Shown here: positions 9,081 to 17,744 of the stretch, piece after piece
How the letters are laid out: each line of letters starts with the position of its first letter
How positions within the stretch are numbered: the stretch's first letter is position 1
NCBI RefSeq assembly: GCF_000328765.2
Contig: NC_019954.2
Coordinates: forward strand, 438,501 to 502,500
Direction of reading: 5' to 3'
From: Tepidanaerobacter acetatoxydans Re1
GTDB lineage: Bacteria; Bacillota; Thermosediminibacteria; Thermosediminibacterales; Tepidanaerobacteraceae
Length of the DNA: 64,000 nt
Position numbers and translations under genes: made by a program
Notes under the pieces: generated by a model
The model's input: the letters and a program-made list of their open reading frames with translations, nothing else
What the model was told of the DNA's origin: nothing
Database searches by the model: none

Positions 9081-9218
9081 GACCCCTGATTTGTGTAAAC
9101 GGTCTTTAGTTATAAAGAGAAAAAATGAAACTTTTTTAAGAGGCTCTAAACCTTGCGGTTATTAGGTTTAATTACTCTGGATTTAAACTAATTTTATTTT
9201 ATACAAGGAGGGTATAAA

Positions 9219-10310
9219 ATGTCCGAACAGAAAGAAAAGGGTTTTTCTGCTTATCTAAAAGAGCAAAACATCGAACTCACTTTTGACAGAATTGGTATCA
9301 AAGCTCTTGGTGCTATGGCTCACGGTCTATTTGCGTCATTATTAATCGGTACAATTATTAACACCCTGGGCAATCTACTTAAATTCCCGTTTCTTAACGA
9401 AATTGGTGCCTATGCCACGGCAGGTACCGGCGCAGCCATGGCAGTATCCATCGGTTACGCTTTACAAGCACCTCCCTTCGTTCTTTATTCTTTGGTGGCT
9501 GTAGGTCAGGCTGCTAACAAATTAGGCGGCGCTGGCGGCCCTTTGGCCGTATTCTTCATTGCCCTTATTGCTGCCTTTTGCGGTATGCTGGTTTCCAAAA
9601 GAACGCGTATTGACTTAATTGTTACACCTTTTGTTACGATTGTTGTAGGCGTCACAGCTGCCTATTTTTTGGCTCCGCCCATCGGTGCCTTTGCTTCTTG
9701 GATTGGCAACATCATTATCTGGGCAACAGAAATGAGGCCATTCATAATGGGAATTCTGGTTTCCGCTATTATGGGTATCGTTCTTACACTACCAATTAGC
9801 TCTGCGGCACTGGCTGCCGCTTTAGGGCTGGTTGGTCTGGCCGGCGGCGCTGCCCATGCTGGCTGCTGCGCTCACATGATTGGCTTTGCAGTCGCCTCTT
9901 ACAGAGAAAATAAAATCGGCGGTTTAGCAGCCCAAGGTCTTGGTACATCCATGCTGCAAATACCTAATCTGTTGAAAAAACCGGTTCTATGGATACCAGC
10001 AGTGGTTGCTTCTATCATCAATGGCCCTGTTGCTACTGTTGTTTTTAGGCTTAAACAAAACGGACCTCCTATCTCCTCAGGTATGGGCACCTCCGGTCTC
10101 GTCGGTCCCATCGGCGTTATCACCGGTTGGTATACGCCTTCGGAGCAAGCTCTTGCCCACGGCGAGGTAGCCATGATCCCCACCGCCATGGATTGGATTG
10201 GCTTAATTATGGTCAGTGTCGTGATCCCGGCGGTAGTAGCTTGGATTGTCTCTGAAATTATGCGCAAGAAGGAAATAATCGAGCCCGGCGATTTAAAAAT
10301 CGAGGTCTAA
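9219..10310 (+). CDS. PTS_EIIC_2-type membrane protein, candidate transporter
   Basis: This 363-residue, strongly hydrophobic protein with roughly 9-10 membrane segments resembles the PTS EIIC type 2 family of stand-alone IIC-like proteins. No EIIA or EIIB domain or gene is adjacent, so it may work as a solute carrier or sensor rather than a phosphotransferase. Its codon use is richer in GCC, GGC and CTG than the neighbouring genes, and it sits as a monocistronic unit between a palindromic leader and a perfect terminator hairpin. That suggests later acquisition. Its place between pathway genes makes a nicotinate-pathway metabolite a candidate substrate. AAGGAGGG precedes the ATG. Confidence 0.65.
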   Translation: MSEQKEKGFSAYLKEQNIELTFDRIGIKALGAMAHGLFASLLIGTIINTLGNLLKFPFLNEIGAYATAGTGAAMAVSIGYALQAPPFVLYSLVAVGQAANKLGGAGGPLAVFFIALIAAFCGMLVSKRTRIDLIVTPFVTIVVGVTAAYFLAPPIGAFASWIGNIIIWATEMRPFIMGILVSAIMGIVLTLPISSAALAAALGLVGLAGGAAHAGCCAHMIGFAVASYRENKIGGLAAQGLGTSMLQIPNLLKKPVLWIPAVVASIINGPVATVVFRLKQNGPPISSGMGTSGLVGPIGVITGWYTPSEQALAHGEVAMIPTAMDWIGLIMVSVVIPAVVAWIVSEIMRKKEIIEPGDLKIEV

Positions 10311-10331
10311 AGTTAAAGACTCAACCAAAAC

Positions 10332-10370
10332 CCAGAGTAAAGGTAAATAGCCTTTACTCTGGTAAAAAAA
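10332..10370 (+). terminator. Terminator hairpin after the PTS-EIIC-like gene
   Basis: Perfect 12-base arms CCAGAGTAAAGG and CCTTTACTCTGG flank a 7-base loop, directly after the stop at 10310. An A-rich then T-rich stretch follows. It isolates the membrane protein gene from nicotinate dehydrogenase. Confidence 0.7.
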
Positions 10371-10411
10371 TACTTTTTATAATATTGTAATAAACAAAGG
10401 GGGTAGGGTTA

Positions 10412-11283
10412 GTGCAGGAATTCAAATACTTTGCGCCTTCAGATATAAATCAAGCCTTAAAAATTCTTGACAGTGTAAAAGGTGATAAAAGAATCTTAGC
10501 TGGAGGAACTGATCTAGTCATAGCTATTAGAGAAAGGAAAATAAACCCTGAAGTAGTAATTGATCTAAAGAATACCCAAAATTTGAATTATATAAAACAG
10601 GAAAACGGATACATCAAGATAGGTTCCATGAGCACCTTTACCGATGTTATTGAATCAGAACTCATCAAAAGAAAGGCAAGAGTACTTCATGAATCTTGTT
10701 ATTCAATGGGTTCCCCCCAGATTAGAAACTGGGCTACAATTGGGGGTAACATTATCAATGCTTCACCGGCTACAGATTCTGTACCAGCCTTATGGTTCTT
10801 GATGCTACAGTTAAGCTTGAGAGTGTTTCGGGGATTAGAGAATTCAAGGTTCAAGATATTTTAAAAGGTATAAATAAGACCAATTTAAATGAAAATGAGA
10901 TACTGACAGAAATATCATTTAAGATACCGTCAGAAAACACTGTAACAGGTTTTAGAAAACTTGGTCGGCGTGCCGCTTTATCCATTGCCAGAATAAGCAT
11001 AGCATGTCTTATTGAAGTTGAAGAAAACACTATGAGATGTCGAGACGCTAGAATAGCCTTGGGAGCAGTAGCTAAAAATCCTATAAGGGCGACTTCAGCC
11101 GAAGAAGTGCTAATCGGAAAAGATATCTCACAGAAGCTTATTGATGATTGCGTTGAAGTAATATCAGAAATAGCGGTGAAAAATATAGGAAACAGGCCAT
11201 CGTTACCTTTCAAGCGACAGAGCATAAAGGGCATTTCAAGGGAATTACTGAATCGACTTTACATGGAATTATGGTCAAACTGA
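10412..11283 (+). pseudogene. ndhF: Nicotinate dehydrogenase FAD subunit, frameshifted
   Basis: Two overlapping frames together encode one FAD-binding subunit of the xanthine dehydrogenase medium-chain (CoxM/NdhF) family. The first frame (10412-10864, GTG start with AAAGGGGG) carries the FAD motifs LAGGTDL near residue 31 and TIGGNIINASPATDSVPAL near 109-127. The second frame (from 10792) continues with MVLDATVKLES and the C-terminal domain, ending at 11283. Joined at about 10786-10792 the product is about 290 residues, the normal size. A single missing base explains the break. It could be a sequencing or assembly error, a real disabling mutation, or recoding. The second frame has no ribosome binding site of its own. 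In an intact enzyme this subunit passes electrons from the Fe-S clusters to NADP+. Confidence 0.85.
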
Positions 11284-11297
11284 TGGAGGTGACAGGT

Positions 11298-13115
11298 TTG
11301 GAAGAAGTAAAAATATCTTTTATTTTAAATGATGAAAGTGTATCGGTGGAGGTAGATCCGAGAAAAAGACTCTTGGATATGTTGAGAGAGGACTTTTTGC
11401 TCACAGGAGTAAAAGAGGGTTGTTCTGTGGGAGAATGTGGTGCTTGCACAGTTTTGATAGATGGGAGAGCGGTAACATCATGCCTTGTTTTGGCACCACA
11501 GGTCAATGGACATAGAGTTACAACTATCGAGGGTCTACAAAAAAATGGAGAGTTACACCCACTTCAACAGGCTTTTATTGATTCCGGAGCAGTGCAGTGT
11601 GGATTTTGCACACCGGGGATGATACTTGCTGCTAAGGCTCTTCTGGACAGAAATCCACATCCAACTCGTGAGGACATAAAAACTGCAATTTCAGGAAATC
11701 TCTGTCGGTGTACCGGTTATGAAAAGATTATAAAGGCAGTCGAAACAGCTGTAAAATATCTTGAAGGGAAAGATGAAAATAACAGGACAAATGATAGAAA
11801 AAAGACTGAAACTTTAAAAAAGCTAACTGAAGAAGCTATTTCTGATGATATAAGAGTGATAGGGAAAAGTATTATTCGAAAAGACGCCTTAAAAAAGACA
11901 ACCGGAGAAGCTCTTTTTGCTGGCGATATGCGCTTTGAAAATATGCTTTACGGAAAAGTCCTTAGAAGTCAGGTTCCTCATGCAATTCTGAAGAATATAG
12001 ATACAACAGATGCTAAAAGTTTGCCCGGTGTAAAAGCGGTTCTGACTTACAAAGATATTCCCGGAGCTAATCGTGTAGGAATCATACTAAAAGATGAGCC
12101 TGTTTTAGTGGATCATAAAATTGCCCATATCGGAGATCCCATAGCTTTAGTAGCGGCAGAAACTCAAGAGATAGCCGAGGAGGCTCTAGAACGGATTAAA
12201 GTTGAGTTGGAAGAATTACCGCCCGTAGTCGATGTTAAAGAAGCTATAAAAGAAGATTCTGTAAAAGTTCACGGAGATACAAACATAATAGCAATAAAAA
12301 ACCTTATTAAGGGCGATGTTGAAGAAGGGTTTAGAAAAAGTGACATCATTGTAGAAAACCATTATAAAACTAATTTTGTTTCACATATGTTTATTGAACC
12401 AGAGTGTGGTATAGGTAGTTATGAAAATGGAGTTATAACTGTGTGGTGCTCTTCACAAAATGTTCACTTTGATCGAGCTGAAGTAGCTCGTGTTCTAAAT
12501 ATGCCAAGAAGCAAGGTTCGAGTAATCCAGGCAGAAACCGGAGGGGGATTTGGTGGAAAACTAGACATATCCACTCAGTGTTATGCGGCTTTATTAGCTT
12601 ATTATACAAAGAGACCAGTAAAAATCATTTACTCTCGAGTAGAGTCTACTATGGCTTCATCTAAACGACACCCAGCTATAATCAGATGCAAAACAGGTGC
12701 TACCAAGGAAGGAAAGCTGATGGCCTTGGATGCTGATATGATTCTGGATACAGGAGCTTATGCATCTTATGGGCCTGGAGTAATCACTAGGACTGTGGTT
12801 CATATTACAGGCCCTTATGATATTCCAAATGTAAAAGTTAAAGGTCATTTAGTTTATACAAATAATCCTATGGCTGGCGCTATGAGAGGTTTCGGTGTCC
12901 CTCAAGCAGCGATAGTTCACGAAAGTCAAATGGATATACTGGCAAAAGAGCTAGGGATAAGTCCCTATGAAATAAGAAAAAGAAATGTTCTAAAACCTGG
13001 ATCTTACACTGCTACAAACCAACTGCTTACCTCAAGTGTTGGAATAGAAAAGACCTTAGATGCAGCAGTCGAAAAGGCAAAAGAAATGTTAAAAGGATGG
13101 GAGGGGATTCTGTGA
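11298..13115 (+). CDS. Nicotinate dehydrogenase: [2Fe-2S] subunit fused to the first half of the molybdopterin subunit (NdhS-NdhL)
   Basis: This 605-residue polypeptide joins two proteins that are separate in E. barkeri. Residues about 1-155 are the two-cluster ferredoxin domain: plant-type ligands in CSVGECGACTVL, then CGFCTPG and CRCTGY for the second cluster. A charged linker of roughly 40 residues follows. The rest is the N-terminal half of a xanthine-dehydrogenase-type Mo subunit, with GGGFGGK and AMRGFG cofactor-binding motifs. The enzyme hydroxylates nicotinate to 6-hydroxynicotinate and in E. barkeri carries labile selenium. An upstream in-frame ATG at 11271 lies inside ndhF. GGAGGTG at 11285-11291 points to TTG at 11298. 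The stop overlaps the next start (GTGA), so ndhM is translationally coupled. Confidence 0.88.
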   Translation: MEEVKISFILNDESVSVEVDPRKRLLDMLREDFLLTGVKEGCSVGECGACTVLIDGRAVTSCLVLAPQVNGHRVTTIEGLQKNGELHPLQQAFIDSGAVQCGFCTPGMILAAKALLDRNPHPTREDIKTAISGNLCRCTGYEKIIKAVETAVKYLEGKDENNRTNDRKKTETLKKLTEEAISDDIRVIGKSIIRKDALKKTTGEALFAGDMRFENMLYGKVLRSQVPHAILKNIDTTDAKSLPGVKAVLTYKDIPGANRVGIILKDEPVLVDHKIAHIGDPIALVAAETQEIAEEALERIKVELEELPPVVDVKEAIKEDSVKVHGDTNIIAIKNLIKGDVEEGFRKSDIIVENHYKTNFVSHMFIEPECGIGSYENGVITVWCSSQNVHFDRAEVARVLNMPRSKVRVIQAETGGGFGGKLDISTQCYAALLAYYTKRPVKIIYSRVESTMASSKRHPAIIRCKTGATKEGKLMALDADMILDTGAYASYGPGVITRTVVHITGPYDIPNVKVKGHLVYTNNPMAGAMRGFGVPQAAIVHESQMDILAKELGISPYEIRKRNVLKPGSYTATNQLLTSSVGIEKTLDAAVEKAKEMLKGWEGIL

Positions 13116-14098
13116 TAAAAACTGGAATAGGTATCGGATGTATGTGGTACGGTATAGGGAACACCGGCCTACCCAATCCTGCTGCAGCTTTTGTCGAGGT
13201 GCATAGTGACTGTTCAGCGACTTTACTCACCGGATGCGCAGATATTGGTCAGGGTTCCAATACTGTTCTTGCCCAGATCGTAGCTGAGACTTTAGGTATA
13301 GATTTTGAAGATGTATTCGTAACTTCTGCTGATACTGGGGTAACACCCGAAGCCGGTGCTACATCGGCCAGTCGACAAACCTACATTTCCGGCAATGCGT
13401 GCAAGCGGGCTGCAGAAATGGCTCGGCAAACCCTTGTAGATCTAGCTGCAGATCTGCTACAGGATGATAAAGATAAAATCCTTTTAAAAGATAAAATGGC
13501 TTTTGTAAAAGATACAGATAAATCCATCAGCATGGCAAAACTCTTAGAGGAATGCGACCGGCGTGGGATACTAGTAATAGGCAGCGGTTCCTTTAACCCG
13601 GATACAACTTATTTGGATGCTCAAACAATGGCTGGCATACCATATGCTACATATGCATTTGCTACTCACATAGCGGAAGTGGAAGTTAATACAGAGACTG
13701 GAGAAATTAAAGTTAAAAAAATTATAGCTGCTCATGACGTAGGAAAAGCTGTAAACCCGTCGCTGATTGAAGGACAAATTGAAGGGGGGTGTTTAATGGG
13801 TGCAGGTTATGCCCTTTTAGAGGAGGTTTTGTTGTCGAATGGTCGAATAACCAACCCGAATTTATCTAATTATCTATTATTCACAGCAAAGGATGTACCT
13901 GAAGTATACCCAATCATTGTGGAAGAGAAAGAAGAAACGGGTCCTTATGGAGCAAAGGGTGTCGGTGAACCGTCACTAATTCCTACAGCCCCTGCTATAC
14001 TAAATGCCATTTATAATGCTACAGGTGAACGGTTTACGGATATTCCGGTGACACAGGAAAGATTTATCGAACAGACCTATTATAAATTTGACAAATAA
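13112..14098 (+). CDS. ndhM: Nicotinate dehydrogenase, second molybdopterin subunit (NdhM)
   Basis: This 328-residue protein is the C-terminal half of a molybdenum hydroxylase large subunit. Motifs are GCADIGQGSNT near residue 44 (molybdopterin contact) and GAKGVGEPSLIPTAP near 285, which contains the active-site glutamate of the family. The E. barkeri enzyme is unusual in splitting its Mo subunit into NdhL and NdhM, and the split here falls at the equivalent place. The GTG at 13112 overlaps the upstream stop by four bases and follows GGGAGGGG, so it is preferred over an ATG at 13097. It needs the NdhS-L polypeptide to form a complete Mo site. Confidence 0.88.
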   Translation: MIKTGIGIGCMWYGIGNTGLPNPAAAFVEVHSDCSATLLTGCADIGQGSNTVLAQIVAETLGIDFEDVFVTSADTGVTPEAGATSASRQTYISGNACKRAAEMARQTLVDLAADLLQDDKDKILLKDKMAFVKDTDKSISMAKLLEECDRRGILVIGSGSFNPDTTYLDAQTMAGIPYATYAFATHIAEVEVNTETGEIKVKKIIAAHDVGKAVNPSLIEGQIEGGCLMGAGYALLEEVLLSNGRITNPNLSNYLLFTAKDVPEVYPIIVEEKEETGPYGAKGVGEPSLIPTAPAILNAIYNATGERFTDIPVTQERFIEQTYYKFDK

Positions 14099-14175
14099 AT
14101 TGATTGAAGACAATTTTACTTTATATAAATCACCTAATTACTTATCAAAAATATAAATAAAAAGGAGTCTTAAAT

Positions 14176-15336
14176 ATGACTATTATAGCTATTAAAAACA
14201 TAGGAACTTTGGTAAGTGGTGATATTAAAAAACCAATTTCTTCGTCTAACACAATTATCATTGAAGACGGGAAAATTGCAAAGCTAGGGAATGAGGAATT
14301 ATTAAAGCAATACCAATGTGACAAGGTAATTGATGCAAAAGGCATAACCGTTACTCCAGGCCTTATAGACTCACATGTGCATCCGGTTATAGGAGATTTT
14401 ACACCACGCCAAAACACATTAGGGTTTATTGATAGTTCCCTTCATGGAGGAGTAACCACAATGATATCCGCAGGGGAATGTCATACTCCTGGCAGACCGA
14501 AAGATGTAGCAGGAACTAAGGCATTAGCTATATTGGCACACAAAAGTTTCCAAAATATGAGACCTGGCGGTGTCAAACTTCACGGTGGTGCCCTCATATT
14601 GGAAAAAGGCCTTACAGAAAAGGATTTTGAGGAACTAGCCCGGGAGGGAGTATGGTTAGTAGGGGAGATAGGCCTAGGTAGTATTAACAAACCTGAAGAC
14701 GCAGCCCCTATGGTAGAGTGGGCGAAAAAACATGGATTTAAGACAATGATGCATACCGGAGGCACATCGATTCCCGGTAGCACTACCGTTACAGCTGCTG
14801 ATGTAATGCAAGTCAATCCTCATGTGGTATCTCATCTGAATGGAGGTCCTACTGCTATACCGATAGAAGAAGTAAAAAAGTTGATCGATGAAACATCAAT
14901 AACCCTGGAAATGGTTCAATGCGGTAATTTCAAAGTATTTAAACAAGCTATTGAATGGTTGAAAGAGAAAAATCAATTAGACCGGGTCATCCTTGGTAAT
15001 GATTCGCCGTCAGGAACTGGGATTATACCCTTGGGAATCTTAAGATCCGTATGTTTTATAGCTTCTATGACAGGTGTATCAGCTGAAGAAGCCCTATGTA
15101 TGGCTACTGGCAATACTGCTCGTGTTTATGGCCTTAATGTAGGGATAATAGAAGAAGGTCGGGAAGCAGATCTTGTATTGATGGATGCTCCTATGGGTTC
15201 TGTAGGCAAAAATTGCATTCAAGCACTGGAAGCCGGAGATCTCCCCGGGATTTCCATGGTAATAATTGATGGAAAGCTAGTGGCAACAAAGAGTAGAAAT
15301 ACTCCTCCTCCCGCAATAAAAGCGGTTGTTTGCTAA
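14176..15336 (+). CDS. ena: Enamidase, copy 2
   Basis: This second 386-residue enamidase aligns end to end with the one at 4772. All metal-site motifs are kept: DSHVHP, GEIGLG, MMHTGGTS, VSHLNGGPT and GNDSPSG. It lies between nicotinate dehydrogenase and 6-hydroxynicotinate reductase, which produce its expected substrate, so this copy is the likelier pathway enzyme. Differences from copy 1 are mostly conservative and scattered. AAAGGAG precedes the ATG. Both copies look functional; whether they differ in substrate cannot be told from sequence. Confidence 0.9.
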   Translation: MTIIAIKNIGTLVSGDIKKPISSSNTIIIEDGKIAKLGNEELLKQYQCDKVIDAKGITVTPGLIDSHVHPVIGDFTPRQNTLGFIDSSLHGGVTTMISAGECHTPGRPKDVAGTKALAILAHKSFQNMRPGGVKLHGGALILEKGLTEKDFEELAREGVWLVGEIGLGSINKPEDAAPMVEWAKKHGFKTMMHTGGTSIPGSTTVTAADVMQVNPHVVSHLNGGPTAIPIEEVKKLIDETSITLEMVQCGNFKVFKQAIEWLKEKNQLDRVILGNDSPSGTGIIPLGILRSVCFIASMTGVSAEEALCMATGNTARVYGLNVGIIEEGREADLVLMDAPMGSVGKNCIQALEAGDLPGISMVIIDGKLVATKSRNTPPPAIKAVVC

Positions 15337-15360
15337 AATATATACGGAGGTAAAGTGATT

Positions 15361-16875
15361 ATGATTGTGATTGATTTGGAAAAATGCAGGGGCTGTAGTT
15401 TATGCGTTAAAAATTGCCCCCTTGAAGCAATCAAAGTTATTAACAAAAAGGCAAAAATAAATGATAATTGCGTTAATTGCGGAATTTGTTTCAGAGTCTG
15501 CACATTTGAAGCTATTAAAAGGACTGAAGAAAGGGCACCGGAGAATATTACATGTACCCACTGCCCTGTAAACTGTTCAATTCCACCGGAAAAAACCGGT
15601 GCGTGCAAGCGATATACTCATGTAAACGGAGAACTAATGAGAAATAGAAAGCTGGTAGTGGAAGCCATAACAGCCGAAACGGAGACAGCCAAGCTGCCTT
15701 ATAAGCCGCTCATTACTGCTGTAGGCAGTGGTACCAACTACCCTTGTTCCTATCCAGCACCATATATTGTCAGTGAGTCTATTGATGGAGTTGATGTGAT
15801 TACCGTAGTCACTGAAGCACCTCTTAGTTACAGTGGTGTCAAGGTTAAAATCGATACAAATCTTCACATTGGGGAAGAGGGGGCAAAAGTTCGACGGGAT
15901 GGGAAGATTGTAGGAATGGTTACAACGGAGGAATATGGTTCTAAGATGCTGACTATTGGTGGTGCAAATCTCTTAAGCGGTAGCAATGATGGCTTTATAG
16001 TAGCCAGGACCATAGTAGACTTAGTTAATGGCCGCAGGGTTACATTAAAAGTGGATAAGGGAAGTACTATGGAAATTCAACATGGTTTTCCTCCAGTAAT
16101 TGACGGTCAGGAAGAAAAACTGATGCGGGTAGGTTGTGGCAGTGCTACTGTAGGTATGTTTGCCAGGCAATTATCTAAGGTAGTAGACGAGGCGATAATT
16201 CTTGACTATCACATAATAGGGCTTTTATCGGAGCATATGGCTGGTAAGGCGGTAGGCATGGCTTATAGCGGTGTGGTTCCATACGGCCGCAAGAGTACCA
16301 ACGGTAGATATTTTGGAAAACCGGGACACGGCTGGGGAGGAACGGAAATTACCGATCCAAGGGATGCCATAAAGTCCATAGATATGGGTATCGCCCGTCC
16401 TGGTATGAAAATATTGGTGACCGAAACTACAGGTCAGCAAGCTGCCCTTTTTGAGATACAAGAGGATGGTACTGTAAAATCTATAGAAATGCTCCCATCG
16501 GTGAGGGATGCAGTAAAGATCATTGCAGATACATGTGAGCGGTCAATGGTTTCGGTTATATATACCGGTGGTACTGGAGGAAGTGCCAGAGCCGGGGTGA
16601 CTAATTTGCCCAAAGCACTTACCGATGCTATACATAGGGAAGAAATAAAATTAACTATCGCAGGAGCTCCAACTTTTGTGCTTCCCGGTGGTGGCATAAA
16701 CTTTATGGTGGATGTTTCAAAAATGGTTCCCGAACCGTTAACTTGGGTGCCGACGCCAGCTACCGTTGCACCGGTGGAATACACTATGACTCGTGAAAAA
16801 TACGAAGAAATCGGTGGCCATGTAAACCATGTTATGTCAAAACAAGAACTTCTCAAGAAACTGAAAGAGTCATAA
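15361..16875 (+). CDS. hnr: 6-Hydroxynicotinate reductase
   Basis: This 504-residue protein opens with two ferredoxin [4Fe-4S] motifs (CRGCSLCVKNCP and CVNCGICFRVC, about residues 10-55). A further four-cysteine cluster (CTHCPVNC with a Cys after GA, about residues 65-82) suits a [2Fe-2S] site. The E. barkeri enzyme was reported to hold two [4Fe-4S], one [2Fe-2S] and a covalently bound flavin, which matches these motifs. It reduces 6-hydroxynicotinate to 1,4,5,6-tetrahydro-6-oxonicotinate using reduced ferredoxin. The large C-terminal part is glycine-rich and has a GSAT at about residue 260 and GGTGGSARAG further on; which residue holds flavin is not evident. GTG at 15355 is an alternative start. 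The next gene follows after three bases. Confidence 0.87.
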   Translation: MIVIDLEKCRGCSLCVKNCPLEAIKVINKKAKINDNCVNCGICFRVCTFEAIKRTEERAPENITCTHCPVNCSIPPEKTGACKRYTHVNGELMRNRKLVVEAITAETETAKLPYKPLITAVGSGTNYPCSYPAPYIVSESIDGVDVITVVTEAPLSYSGVKVKIDTNLHIGEEGAKVRRDGKIVGMVTTEEYGSKMLTIGGANLLSGSNDGFIVARTIVDLVNGRRVTLKVDKGSTMEIQHGFPPVIDGQEEKLMRVGCGSATVGMFARQLSKVVDEAIILDYHIIGLLSEHMAGKAVGMAYSGVVPYGRKSTNGRYFGKPGHGWGGTEITDPRDAIKSIDMGIARPGMKILVTETTGQQAALFEIQEDGTVKSIEMLPSVRDAVKIIADTCERSMVSVIYTGGTGGSARAGVTNLPKALTDAIHREEIKLTIAGAPTFVLPGGGINFMVDVSKMVPEPLTWVPTPATVAPVEYTMTREKYEEIGGHVNHVMSKQELLKKLKES

Positions 16876-16878
16876 AAA

Positions 16879-17709
16879 ATGATGAACCAATTGGAGGACG
16901 GTCGAGTATTTCTTGAATATGGACCCATACGCATGTTAATGGATGTTTCAATTAAAGTACAAAGACAACCAGAACTGGCGTTTATGGTAGGCTTAGATGT
17001 TATTGAAGAGTTCAAAAGAGCTTGTGAATACATGTCTCTTATTAAAGGTCAAGATCGTGTAAGGGAGTCTGTACAAAACTATCCCATATCAGTACAAAAG
17101 ATGCTAGCTGCAGTCAAGAGAGTAGGGGATGAAACCCTTACTCCTCTGGCGGCAGTAGCAGGTGCTTTTTCCGATATTGCCCTTGAAAAGGCACTTGCAC
17201 TTGGAGCCGAAAGAGTCATTATAAACAACGGCGGAGATATTGCATTTAAAGATATAAGGGGAAATCCTATAAAGATAGGTATTCCTGTGTCAAAAAATTC
17301 TCCTACCCCCTTTTTAACCCTGATGATTTCCGATAAGAATGTGACTGGAATTTGTACCAGTGGGATAGGAGGTAGGAGTTTTACTAAAGGCATAGCTACT
17401 GCAGCGGTAGCTATAGCTGAAAATGCTACCTTGGCAGATGCTTGCGCTACATATCTTGGTAATGAGACTAATGTGGAAGACCCTGAAATAATTCGATGTT
17501 ATGCAGAGGAGATAGATTCAGAGACTGACATACCCGGCCATCAAATCACACTGAAAGTAGGATGCCTAAGCAAGAAAAAGATATATAGTGCTTTGTTAAA
17601 TGGTATGAAGGCTGCGGAGGATATATATGAACGACACATAATATGGGGTTCTATATTATGCATAGATAAAGAGATAGTAACTGTGCCATCGGAAATTAAT
17701 ATCTCTTGA
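16879..17709 (+). CDS. UPF0280-family, ApbE-like protein; possible flavin-attachment partner of Hnr
   Basis: This 276-residue protein resembles UPF0280, a family related in fold to ApbE flavin transferases. Typical segments are AAVAGAFSDIALEKAL near residue 90, INNGGDIA near 113 and CTSGIGGRSFTKG near 155, a set resembling the ApbE metal/FAD site. It starts three bases after hnr and is surely co-transcribed. ApbE-type enzymes attach FMN covalently to target proteins, and E. barkeri Hnr carries covalent flavin. Maturation of Hnr is therefore an attractive role, but it is inference and UPF0280 has no established activity that I know of. The gene ends the nicotinate island. Confidence 0.78.
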   Translation: MMNQLEDGRVFLEYGPIRMLMDVSIKVQRQPELAFMVGLDVIEEFKRACEYMSLIKGQDRVRESVQNYPISVQKMLAAVKRVGDETLTPLAAVAGAFSDIALEKALALGAERVIINNGGDIAFKDIRGNPIKIGIPVSKNSPTPFLTLMISDKNVTGICTSGIGGRSFTKGIATAAVAIAENATLADACATYLGNETNVEDPEIIRCYAEEIDSETDIPGHQITLKVGCLSKKKIYSALLNGMKAAEDIYERHIIWGSILCIDKEIVTVPSEINIS

Positions 17710-17744
17710 AATACTGCATACTATTCATAATATAATGATTATTT

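Larger units (their letters stand above)
8380..9218. other. 839-base intergenic region without a convincing gene
   Basis: The stretch is AT-rich and contains only short open frames. A frame of about 50 codons on the minus strand (about 8470-8625) and one of 37 codons on the plus strand (ATG at 8874) match nothing I recognise. Two imperfect copies of a roughly 70-base sequence bracket its middle (8449-8518 and 8869-8940). The last 220 bases hold several inverted repeats ahead of the PTS-like gene. A good AGGAGGTGG at 8989-8997 is not followed by a recognisable start codon and gene, which suggests decay. Confidence 0.5.
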
